A program made the translations under genes and the position numbers. The notes beneath the pieces are model-generated. The model was given only the letters and a program-made list of their open reading frames with translations. It did no database searches and was not told the DNA's origin. From positions 109,657 to 116,160 of the forward strand of contig NVVT01000006.1 in assembly GCA_002733465.1 (NCBI GenBank): DNA of 6,504 nt, in the 5' to 3' direction. The DNA is from Kangiella sp. (GTDB lineage Bacteria > Pseudomonadota > Gammaproteobacteria > Enterobacterales > Kangiellaceae). Shown one piece after another: positions 1 to 5,744 of the stretch (within the stretch, counting starts at the first letter, position 1; each line of letters starts with the position of its first letter).

Positions 1-85
1 ACACCCTATGGTGCGAGTTATTTTAGCTGAAGCTATTTATCGCGCTTGGTCTGTGACCGTTAATCATCCTTATCATCGAGAATGA
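1..85 (+). CDS. rlmH: 23S rRNA (pseudouridine1915-N3)-methyltransferase RlmH, 3' end only
   Basis: Only the last 27 codons are present. Reading from base 2, the frame gives a peptide beginning HPMVRVILAEAIYRAW and ending NHPYHRE, followed by TGA at 83-85. This is the characteristic C-terminus of RlmH (YbeA), the SPOUT-family enzyme that uses S-adenosylmethionine to methylate pseudouridine 1915 in helix 69 of 23S rRNA. The conserved tail sits close to the cofactor and RNA site in the family. The full protein is usually about 155 residues, so over 80% lies outside the window. Its place directly upstream of mrdA is the same as in E. coli. The stop codon falls inside the left arm of a weak inverted repeat. 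Identification is from the tail alone, but the match is nearly residue for residue. Confidence 0.93.
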   Translation, partial: HPMVRVILAEAIYRAWSVTVNHPYHRE

Positions 86-116
86 TGCTCCTTTAATTTA
101 AGTTACGGTCATTCTC
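78..116. repeat. 8-bp perfect inverted repeat between rlmH and mrdA
   Basis: GAGAATGA at 78-85, which includes the rlmH stop codon, is the exact reverse complement of TCATTCTC at 109-116. The arms are separated by 23 nt. No T-run follows the right arm, so it does not look like an intrinsic terminator. It could be a weak stem in the rlmH-mrdA transcript or chance. The rest of the gap (86-141) is AT-rich and has a TATAAA at 131-136 without a convincing -35 box. Confidence 0.3.
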
Positions 117-141
117 ACTATGAGTAAAATTATAAAAATTC

Positions 142-2040
142 ATGTTAAAACAAACTAGCCAATTTAAAGCGCCTGCATTTAAAGATCACCGCCAAGAGCG
201 TGAAATATTGGTTTCGCGTACTGTGTTTGCATTTATTATTGTTATCCTTCTATTTGTTTTACTACTGGCTCGAAGTTGGTTTCTTCAGATTATTGAGCAT
301 GAAAACTACCAAACCCGATCCAATAACAATCGCATTAGTGTACAACGAGTCGCGCCTAATAGAGGGCTTGTTTTTGATCGAAATGGTGTTTTGTTAGCGG
401 AAAACAAGTCGGTCTACTCCATTCAAGTGATCCCCGAACAAGTGAAAAATATTGACGATTTATTGGATAGGATAAAGGCACTTAATCTCATTGAACAAAA
501 ACATTTGTCTCGCTTTAAGAGAAAGCTGCGAGGCACAAGGCGATTTAAAAGTGTGCAATTAAAAACACGTTTAACTGAAAAAGATGTGGCTGTATTTTCA
601 GCCAATGGACATATGCTAAAAGGCGCTAGAATTGAAGCGCAATTGGTTAGATATTACCCCTTTGAAAATATCTTGGCGCATACACTTGGTTTTGTTGGGC
701 GTATCAATGAAAAAGAACTAAAACAAATTGATACGGTCAATTATCGTGCCACTCGTTTTATAGGAAAAGTTGGATTAGAAAAACATTACGAAGAACTCTT
801 ACATGGAAAAATTGGTAGTCGTACCGTTGAAATTGATGTTCAAGGGCGAACAATTGGAAAAGCTTTAGACGAAGACCCTCCAATCCCAGGTACTAACATT
901 AAGCTCTCTATAGATATTAATTTACAGAAAGCCGCAAGTGCGGCAATGGAAGAGTATCGTGGAGCTGTTGTAGCGATTAATCCTAGAAACGGTGATGTTT
1001 TAGCATTGGTTAGTACGCCTAATTATAATCCTAATAGTTTTGTTACCGGAATTTCAACAAAAGATTACGCAAAGCTTACTGGATCTAATTCTCAACCATT
1101 ATTTAACCGCGCGTTAAGAGGCTTATACTCTCCAGGCTCAACAATAAAACCCATGCTTGCGTGGGTAGGGCTAGAAAACAGAATCATTACTACAAAAACG
1201 ACGATAAACGATCCTGGCTACTGGGTTATGCCAACTAAAGAGCAACGTATTATTCGAGACTGGAAACCGACAGGACATGGTAGTCATGTGGATGTGAGTA
1301 AAGCCATTACGCAATCGTGTGATCCTTTCTTTTACGACTTAGCTTATAAAATGGGTATCGATTTAATTTCTTCCGAGATGTTTAAGTTTGGCTTTGGTCG
1401 TAGTACCGGAATTGATATGGGAGAAGAGCTTAAAGGAATTATGCCTTCGAGAGAATGGAAGCGAGTTGATAGAAGTCTGTCTTGGTATCCTGGTGATACC
1501 GTTAATGTCGGAATAGGGCAGGGATATTGGAATGCGACACCTTTGCAATTAGCCAATGCCGTTGGATTAATAGCAACCGGCGAGTCGCGTTTTAATTTAC
1601 GACTTAAAACAGCGATAGAAGATAAGGATGAATGGCGGAGTGTTGAGCCTATACTTGCACTTGAACAACCAAATTTTGGGGATGCAAAAAACCTGAATCA
1701 TGTGAGAAGAGCGATGGAAAAAGTCACGCTTTTTCCTTGGGGTACTGCAAAAACCGCATTTAGAGGAGCTACCTATATGTCGGCCGGTAAAACCGGTACC
1801 GTTCAATTAATAAAAATTGCTGAAGATGAAGAATATGATAAAGATGCAATAGATGAAAAATTCCATGATAACGCCGTTTATATTGGCTACGCGCCTTTGA
1901 AATATCCTGAAATTGCAATCGCGGTAGTGATAGAAAATGGCGGGCATGGTGGTGAAAGTGCTGCTCCTGTGGCGCGTGCAGTATTAGATGCTTATTTCGA
2001 ATTTCAAAAGAAAAATAAATTGCTAGCGGAGGTTCAATAA
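142..2040 (+). CDS. mrdA: Penicillin-binding protein 2, elongasome DD-transpeptidase
   Basis: This is the monofunctional class B PBP that cross-links new peptidoglycan during rod elongation, working with RodA. It has 632 residues, against 633 in E. coli. A short cytoplasmic N-terminus leads to one membrane helix (about residues 27-49), then the periplasmic pedestal domain (about 65-245, with APNRGLVFDRNG at 71-82) and the transpeptidase domain (about 270-620). The three penicillin-binding motifs are intact: SxxK with nucleophile Ser333 and Lys336 (PGSTIKP), SxD with Ser392-Cys393-Asp394, and KTGT at 550-553. Asp357, Asp373, His379 and Cys393 match in order and spacing the zinc ligands reported for Acinetobacter PBP2. 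The start is the first possible ATG, since in-frame stops lie at 121 and 133. It lacks a clear Shine-Dalgarno. The stop codon overlaps the mrdB start by one base. Confidence 0.97.
   Translation: MLKQTSQFKAPAFKDHRQEREILVSRTVFAFIIVILLFVLLLARSWFLQIIEHENYQTRSNNNRISVQRVAPNRGLVFDRNGVLLAENKSVYSIQVIPEQVKNIDDLLDRIKALNLIEQKHLSRFKRKLRGTRRFKSVQLKTRLTEKDVAVFSANGHMLKGARIEAQLVRYYPFENILAHTLGFVGRINEKELKQIDTVNYRATRFIGKVGLEKHYEELLHGKIGSRTVEIDVQGRTIGKALDEDPPIPGTNIKLSIDINLQKAASAAMEEYRGAVVAINPRNGDVLALVSTPNYNPNSFVTGISTKDYAKLTGSNSQPLFNRALRGLYSPGSTIKPMLAWVGLENRIITTKTTINDPGYWVMPTKEQRIIRDWKPTGHGSHVDVSKAITQSCDPFFYDLAYKMGIDLISSEMFKFGFGRSTGIDMGEELKGIMPSREWKRVDRSLSWYPGDTVNVGIGQGYWNATPLQLANAVGLIATGESRFNLRLKTAIEDKDEWRSVEPILALEQPNFGDAKNLNHVRRAMEKVTLFPWGTAKTAFRGATYMSAGKTGTVQLIKIAEDEEYDKDAIDEKFHDNAVYIGYAPLKYPEIAIAVVIENGGHGGESAAPVARAVLDAYFEFQKKNKLLAEVQ
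2028..2032 (+). promoter_or_regulatory. Strong Shine-Dalgarno for mrdB inside mrdA
   Basis: GGAGG lies 7 nt upstream of the ATG at 2040, within the last codons of mrdA. It settles the mrdB start. The next in-frame ATG (2061) has a GGAG only 2 nt away, which is too close. Together with the TAATG overlap it implies translational coupling of PBP2 and RodA. Confidence 0.8.
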
Positions 2041-3164
2041 TGGCTTTGCTAAGCGGAGATATGTCTGACCGTCGTAACAAAAGTTTTGCCGCTAAAGTAC
2101 ATATTGATTTGCCTCTTTTAGCAGGACTTTTGATATTGATGGGATTTGGTTTGATGGTACTTTATAGCGCATCGGGTGAAAGCCAATTGCAATTAAGGGC
2201 GCAAATAATTCGTTTACTGATTGCTTTTGGAGTAATGGTGTTTTTTGCTTGGATCCCGCCTCGTGTTTATAAAAAATGGACACCGCTTGTTTTTTCCATT
2301 GGTATTATTATGTTGGTGGCTGTGATTTTTGTGGGTGAAATGGGTAAGGGTGCTCAAAGATGGTTAAGTTTTGGAGGTATCCGCTTTCAACCTTCGGAAA
2401 TAATGAAACTAGCGGTTCCAATGATGGTTGCTTGGTATTTTAGCGAGCGACGTCTACCTCCCAATTTTAAGGAGTTATTTGTCGCGGGATTTTTAATCGG
2501 TTTACCCACATTTTTAATTATGATTCAACCCGACTTGGGCACTTCTATTTTAATTGCTAGCTCGGGGGCTTTTGTTATTTTTTTAGCGGGAATAAAATGG
2601 CGAATATTAGTTTCCCTTTTTCTCTTTGTTGTCATCTATGCACCTATCCATTGGTTATTTGTTATGCAAGGTTATCAAAAACAAAGAGTTTTGACCTTTT
2701 TAAATCCGGAGCAAGATAGATTAGGAGCCGGTTATCATATTATTCAGTCACAAATTGCGATTGGTTCTGGGGGAATGCAAGGTAAGGGGTGGATGCAGGG
2801 AACTCAGTCTCAATTAGAATTTTTACCAGAAAGGAATACGGATTTTATTTTTGCGGTACTGGGTGAAGAATTTGGATTCACCGGCGTACTAATTTTATTG
2901 GCGACTTATTTATGGATAGTAGGACGAGGTTTTTTGATATCTCTAAGAGCACAAGAAACCTATACGCGGTTATTATCTGGAGCTATTACTTTAACCTTTT
3001 TTGTTTATGTTTTTGTTAACATTGGTATGGTGACAGGAATTTTACCCGTTGTGGGCTTACCTTTGCCTTTAGTTAGTTATGGCGGAACATCTATGGTCAC
3101 TTTAATGATTTCCTTTGGAATATTGATGGGAATTCAAACCCATAAAAAGTTATTGCCAGGTTAA
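2040..3164 (+). CDS. mrdB: RodA, SEDS-family peptidoglycan glycosyltransferase
   Basis: RodA polymerises lipid II into glycan strands and pairs with PBP2 in the elongasome. The protein has 374 residues (E. coli RodA 370) and is a polytopic membrane protein with about ten hydrophobic segments running from about residue 25 to 366. SEDS signatures are all present: KGAQRWLSFGG then FQPSE (Glu120) at 103-120, QPDLGTS at 163-169, PERNTDFIFAVLGEE at 263-277, and PLPLVSYGGTSM at 341-352. Asp268 in the PERNTD loop corresponds to the essential catalytic aspartate of the family. The start at 2040 overlaps the mrdA stop (TAATG) and has an excellent Shine-Dalgarno. FtsW is the main alternative, but the pairing with PBP2, the length and the motif detail favour RodA. 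Confidence 0.97.
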   Translation: MALLSGDMSDRRNKSFAAKVHIDLPLLAGLLILMGFGLMVLYSASGESQLQLRAQIIRLLIAFGVMVFFAWIPPRVYKKWTPLVFSIGIIMLVAVIFVGEMGKGAQRWLSFGGIRFQPSEIMKLAVPMMVAWYFSERRLPPNFKELFVAGFLIGLPTFLIMIQPDLGTSILIASSGAFVIFLAGIKWRILVSLFLFVVIYAPIHWLFVMQGYQKQRVLTFLNPEQDRLGAGYHIIQSQIAIGSGGMQGKGWMQGTQSQLEFLPERNTDFIFAVLGEEFGFTGVLILLATYLWIVGRGFLISLRAQETYTRLLSGAITLTFFVYVFVNIGMVTGILPVVGLPLPLVSYGGTSMVTLMISFGILMGIQTHKKLLPG

Positions 3165-3169
3165 ATTTA

Positions 3170-4030
3170 ATGGATTATTCGCTCAAAAAATTATTAAAAA
3201 TTATCTTTTCTGTGGGTCTATTCATTTCTATTTTTTCATGTACTACTCATAAACCGGATATTCAGGATTCAGCACCTACAGGCGTTATTGATTTAAGTAG
3301 AGCTAAGCCTGTTGTTGTGACTAATTTAGAAAAAAGTCCCTATGGTAATCCTGCGTCGTATGAAGTTAGGGGGCGAACCTACTACGTTAAGAAAGATGCT
3401 AACAATTACATAAAAGAAGGTATAGCAAGTTGGTACGGAACCAAATTTCATGGACGTCGAACGTCTAGCGGAGAAGTTTACGATATGTTGGCTTTAACCG
3501 CCGCGCATAAAACCTTACCAATTCCCTGTTTTGTCAAAGTCACTAACTTAGAAAATGGAAAGTATTTGATTGTTAGAGTGAATGATAGAGGGCCTTTTGT
3601 TAAAGACAGAATTATTGATTTATCCTATGCAGCCGCTCATATGTTAGATATGACACAAAAAGGAACAGCTAAAGTGCGGGTTGAGAGTGTGAGTGTTAAT
3701 GAAAAAAATACCTCTACAAGCAAAGATAAAGGAAATATTAAGCTAGCAAGCGCACCATCTAATTATGATTGGTTAGAGTCTCAACACAAAGGTAAAGACC
3801 GTTTTGTTCAAGTTGGTGCATATTCTGTTTATGAAAGTGCACAAAAATTGGCAAAAGTGTTAGATAAAGAAATCAACCTTCCGGTTAAAATTAGTAAAAT
3901 CAAAAGAAAAGGCCAATATCTCTACCGAGTGAGAATTGGGCCAATCAATTCGTTAAAAATTGCAGAGAGTTTGGCTAAAACACTTGATATAAAGGAACTA
4001 GGTAAGCCTCGAATTGTCTACGAAGATTAA
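3170..4030 (+). CDS. rlpA: RlpA, septal-ring lytic transglycosylase lipoprotein
   Basis: The protein has 286 residues. A lipoprotein signal ends in a lipobox I-F-S-C with the lipidated Cys at 24. Phe at -2 is less usual, and Thr at +2 predicts sorting to the outer membrane. The double-psi beta-barrel domain spans about 82-175 (EGIASWYG at 83-90, TAAHKTLP at 110-117, NDRGPF at 138-143). Glu102, Asp105, His113 and Asp139 match in spacing the active-site residues described for Pseudomonas RlpA, so activity on glycan stripped of stem peptides is expected. A linker of about 35 residues leads to a C-terminal SPOR domain (about 210-284, starting DRFVQVGAYS), which binds denuded glycan at the septum. 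It starts 5 bp after mrdB, and CAGG at 3157-3160 lies 9 nt before the ATG. The three-gene block mrdA-mrdB-rlpA is probably one transcript. Confidence 0.95.
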   Translation: MDYSLKKLLKIIFSVGLFISIFSCTTHKPDIQDSAPTGVIDLSRAKPVVVTNLEKSPYGNPASYEVRGRTYYVKKDANNYIKEGIASWYGTKFHGRRTSSGEVYDMLALTAAHKTLPIPCFVKVTNLENGKYLIVRVNDRGPFVKDRIIDLSYAAAHMLDMTQKGTAKVRVESVSVNEKNTSTSKDKGNIKLASAPSNYDWLESQHKGKDRFVQVGAYSVYESAQKLAKVLDKEINLPVKISKIKRKGQYLYRVRIGPINSLKIAESLAKTLDIKELGKPRIVYED

Positions 4031-4031
4031 G

Positions 4032-4037
4032 TATAAT
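4032..4037 (+). promoter_or_regulatory. Candidate -10 box for a dacA promoter
   Basis: A perfect sigma70 -10 hexamer TATAAT begins two bases after the rlpA stop codon. There is no good -35 at 16-18 bp. TTGTCT at 4014-4019 is only 12 bp away, and the optimally spaced hexamer (4009-4014, TCGAAT) is poor. There is no TG extension. Transcription would start near 4044, a few bases before the stem-loop at 4048-4069. The call rests on the hexamer and its position in the widest gap of the first half of the cluster. Confidence 0.45.
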
Positions 4038-4047
4038 ACCGCTTTTA

Positions 4048-4069
4048 GTGGAAAGAGTACGCTTTCCAC
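4048..4069 (+). promoter_or_regulatory. Perfect 8-bp stem-loop in the dacA leader
   Basis: GTGGAAAG (4048-4055) and CTTTCCAC (4062-4069) are exact reverse complements around the 6-nt loop AGTACG. The hairpin ends 15 nt before the upstream dacA ATG. No T-run follows, so it is not a standard intrinsic terminator. If the TATAAT at 4032-4037 is a real -10, the stem-loop would sit at the extreme 5' end of the dacA mRNA, where such structures often protect against decay. It could instead be an operator for a dimeric regulator. The structure is seen directly, and its role is inference. Confidence 0.55.
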
Positions 4070-4084
4070 ATTGACTGACTATCT

Positions 4085-5260
4085 ATGGCCTATTGCATGA
4101 AAACTCTATTTTCAAGAATTATTGTTTTATCTCTCGCTATTATTACTTCTTTTTCCGCTATTGCGATTGTTCCCGCAGCACCTTCTTTGGGCGCTAAGTC
4201 CTATATTCTAATGGATTACACTAGTGGTAAAATTTTGGTAGAAAACAATGCTGATCTGCCTTTACCGCCCGCTAGTTTAACCAAAATGATGACAAGTTAT
4301 GTAGTTTCGGCAGAAATCGCAGATGGTAACTTAAGTTTAACGGATAAAGTTCATATTAGTGAAAACGCTTGGGCGCAAAACCCTCTTTTTAAAGGTAGTT
4401 CGTTAACTTGGATTGAAGTTAATAGCGATGTGACAGTGGAAGATTTGCTCAAAGGCGTCATTATACAATCAGGTAATGATGCTTCCGTGGCGTTAGCCGA
4501 ACATATTGCCGGTAGTGAAGATGTGTTCGCTCAGTTAATGAATCAACACGCAGCTAAGATTGGAATGACAAACAGTCATTTTGTTAATTCAAACGGGTTG
4601 CCAGCTGAAGGGCACTTATCCACAGCTAAAGATTTGGCTCTTTTAACCGCAGCTATGATCAGAAACTACCCTCAAGAGTATGCCTATTACAAAGAAAAGT
4701 GGTTTACTTATAACGGCATAAAGCAGCCCAACAGAAATTCATTACTTTGGGATGAAAGTCTAAATGTTGATGGTGTAAAAACAGGTCATACGGAAGCTGC
4801 GGGTTATTGTTTAGTTTCTTCGGCTACCAAAAATGATATGCGTTTGATATCGGTGGTTATGGGTGCTAAAAGTAAAAATGCCAGAAAAGTGGAAGGTAAA
4901 AAATTATTGTCATATGGTTTTAGATTTTTTGAAACGATTAAACCGCTGACTGCTGGAAAAGAATTGCATCAACAAAAAATTTGGATGGGTGATAAAGAAA
5001 TTTTAAGTTTAGGGATCAGCAATGACATTTACTTAACAATTCCTAGAGGGCAAGCCAAGAATTTAAAAGCCAACTATGTAGTAGAAAAAAATATAGAAGC
5101 GCCAATTACTAAAAACCAAGAGATTGGAAAAATAACTTTCACTTTAGGTAAAGAAGTAATTGCAGAATTTCCATTGGTTGCGCTAGAAGAAATTAAAGAA
5201 GCGGGATTTTTTGGACAGCTGTCTGATGGGATTAGTCGTTGGTTTGATGGGTTGTTTTAA
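4085..5260 (+). CDS. dacA: D-alanyl-D-alanine carboxypeptidase, PBP5/PBP6 type
   Basis: This penicillin-sensitive enzyme removes the terminal D-Ala from pentapeptide stems on the periplasmic face of the inner membrane, limiting cross-linking. It has 391 residues (E. coli DacA 403). A signal peptide with a hydrophobic core at about 12-28 is followed by the peptidase S11 domain (about 33-285). Motifs are SLTK with nucleophile Ser64 and Lys67, SGN at 129-131 and KTGH at 232-235. NVDGVKTGHTEAAGY at 227-241 closely resembles E. coli PBP5. The C-terminal beta domain (about 286-370) ends in an amphipathic helix (FFGQLSDGISRWF, 375-387) that anchors the protein to the membrane. The start is ambiguous: the in-frame ATG at 4097 gives MKTLFSR, a more usual signal-peptide start, and neither ATG has a good Shine-Dalgarno. 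A candidate promoter and a stem-loop lie upstream, so it may be transcribed separately from rlpA. Confidence 0.96.
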   Translation: MAYCMKTLFSRIIVLSLAIITSFSAIAIVPAAPSLGAKSYILMDYTSGKILVENNADLPLPPASLTKMMTSYVVSAEIADGNLSLTDKVHISENAWAQNPLFKGSSLTWIEVNSDVTVEDLLKGVIIQSGNDASVALAEHIAGSEDVFAQLMNQHAAKIGMTNSHFVNSNGLPAEGHLSTAKDLALLTAAMIRNYPQEYAYYKEKWFTYNGIKQPNRNSLLWDESLNVDGVKTGHTEAAGYCLVSSATKNDMRLISVVMGAKSKNARKVEGKKLLSYGFRFFETIKPLTAGKELHQQKIWMGDKEILSLGISNDIYLTIPRGQAKNLKANYVVEKNIEAPITKNQEIGKITFTLGKEVIAEFPLVALEEIKEAGFFGQLSDGISRWFDGLF

Positions 5261-5359
5261 TTTTGTCAGTTCAAGATTAAAAAACGCTGTGAACACATCC
5301 TTGTGCGCTTAGCTAATTCATCCCTGAATTAGACATTTTTAATCTTAAACCGACAAAAT
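5260..5359. repeat. ~100-bp imperfect palindromic element, possibly a MITE-like or REP-like repeat
   Basis: The arms at 5260-5283 and 5336-5359 are reverse complements over 24 nt with only two mismatches (5268/5351 and 5272/5347). They begin TTTTGTC and end TTAAAAA on the left, and mirror this on the right. The 52-nt interior holds further hairpins: a perfect 8-bp stem at 5313-5332 with loop TCCC, and a 4-bp stem CACA/TGTG at 5294-5305 with loop TCCT. The left arm begins at the last base of the dacA stop codon. No open reading frame and no obvious target-site duplication is visible. The structure is typical of non-autonomous interspersed elements or a complex bidirectional terminator. Copy number cannot be judged from one window. 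Confidence 0.6.
5313..5340 (+). terminator. Possible weak intrinsic terminator after dacA
   Basis: CTAATTCA (5313-5320) and TGAATTAG (5325-5332) form a perfect 8-bp stem with a 4-nt loop. Three bases (ACA) separate it from a run of five Ts (5336-5340). The stem is AT-rich, so termination would be inefficient. The larger palindrome around it would compete for folding. It may partly separate dacA from ybeD-lipB-lipA. Confidence 0.3.
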
Positions 5360-5360
5360 C

Positions 5361-5377
5361 TTGCGGTGTTTTGCGGT
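5361..5377. repeat. Short direct repeat TTGCGGT, 10-bp period
   Basis: TTGCGGT occurs at 5361-5367 and again at 5371-5377. The sequence at 5369-5378 (TTTTGCGGTT) also resembles the outer end of the neighbouring palindrome's left arm (TTTTGTCAGTT) with one base missing. It may be a degenerate third copy of the terminal sequence, but it is short enough to be chance. Confidence 0.3.
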
Positions 5378-5388
5378 TCTGTAACACT

Positions 5389-5421
5389 TCCCCCTTTGCG
5401 AAGGGGGATTGAGGGGGATTT
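5389..5421. repeat. G/C-rich palindrome of the CCCCCTT-N4-AAGGGGG type
   Basis: TCCCCCTT (5389-5396) pairs perfectly with AAGGGGGA (5401-5408) around the loop TGCG. A second GGGGGATT (5413-5420) directly repeats the one at 5403-5410, giving an alternative partner for the C-run. It contrasts strongly with the AT-rich surroundings. Similar C5/G5 palindromes followed by TTGAGGGGGATTT occur as intergenic repeats in various bacteria, from memory rather than from a search. No T-run follows, so it is not a plain intrinsic terminator. It overlaps the likely ribosome binding site of ybeD. Confidence 0.6.
5412..5417 (+). promoter_or_regulatory. Probable ybeD Shine-Dalgarno lying inside the G-rich repeat
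   Basis: AGGGGG is the only purine-rich anti-16S match upstream of the ybeD ATG at 5431. The gap is 13 nt, longer than the usual 5-10. Because these G residues can pair with the C-run at 5390-5394, folding could hide the site. Confidence 0.4.
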
Positions 5422-5430
5422 AATTTAGTA

Positions 5431-5715
5431 ATGAATAAAGACGATATGACAGAAGAAGAGGCGGTTGCGAAACTTTGGAATTTCCCTTGCGATTTTGTTT
5501 TTAAAGCTATGGCTTTTGCTAATCAAAATGCTGAAGATGAAATTATTTCGGTGATTAATCAGTTTGTGCCTGGCGATTATATTCCCAAATTAAATCCCAG
5601 TAAAAAAGGAACTTACGTCGCTATTTCAGTTAGCTTTTTAGCAACGTCAAAACAGCAACTGGATGAAATATATCTAGCGGTTAATGATTTGGAATGTGTA
5701 AAGGTTTGTCTTTAA
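5431..5715 (+). CDS. ybeD: YbeD/DUF493 family small conserved protein
   Basis: The protein has 94 residues and no signal peptide or membrane segment. It aligns along its length with E. coli YbeD (87 residues), a cytosolic protein with a ferredoxin-like alpha-beta fold resembling the regulatory (ACT-like) domain of some allosteric enzymes. Shared features are LWNFPCDFVFKAM at 15-27, PGDYIPKLNPSKKGTY at 47-62 and the ending DLECVKVCL. Its biochemical role is not established. Its constant place next to lipB has prompted suggestions of a link with lipoate metabolism, which is inference. The N-terminus is about seven residues longer than in E. coli and acidic (MTEEEA). A start at Met6 (5446) is possible but has no better ribosome site. 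An in-frame stop at 5410 rules out a longer protein. Confidence 0.93.
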   Translation: MNKDDMTEEEAVAKLWNFPCDFVFKAMAFANQNAEDEIISVINQFVPGDYIPKLNPSKKGTYVAISVSFLATSKQQLDEIYLAVNDLECVKVCL

Positions 5716-5744
5716 CTTTTTATTCTATTTGAATACTGATACCA

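Noticed and set aside
120..158. Twelve-codon open frame overlapping the mrdA start (ATG at 120)
   Set aside because: It could be a leader peptide, but it lacks a ribosome site and regulatory codon runs. A frame this short is expected by chance in AT-rich DNA.
200..397. Plus-strand 65-codon frame inside mrdA
   Set aside because: It is a +1-frame shadow of the membrane-helix and pedestal coding region of PBP2, with no independent support. The hydrophobic start only reflects the T-rich codons of the mrdA helix.
1344..2283. Several minus-strand open frames of 60-103 codons opposite mrdA and mrdB
   Set aside because: They lie wholly or almost wholly opposite well-conserved coding sequence, have no recognisable motifs and no upstream ribosome sites. 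They are shadows of the real genes.
4048..4084. Hairpin upstream of dacA as an intrinsic terminator for rlpA
   Set aside because: The stem is perfect but is followed by ATTGACTGACT, with no T-run.
4071..4096. TTGACT as a -35 box for dacA
   Set aside because: No acceptable -10 exists at 16-18 bp. TATTGC at 4091 is 14 bp away and would place the start inside the coding region.
5260..5421. Intergenic repeats as a CRISPR array or an att site
   Set aside because: There are no regularly spaced identical repeats with unique spacers, and no integrase or tRNA gene nearby. The repeats are palindromes of two different types.
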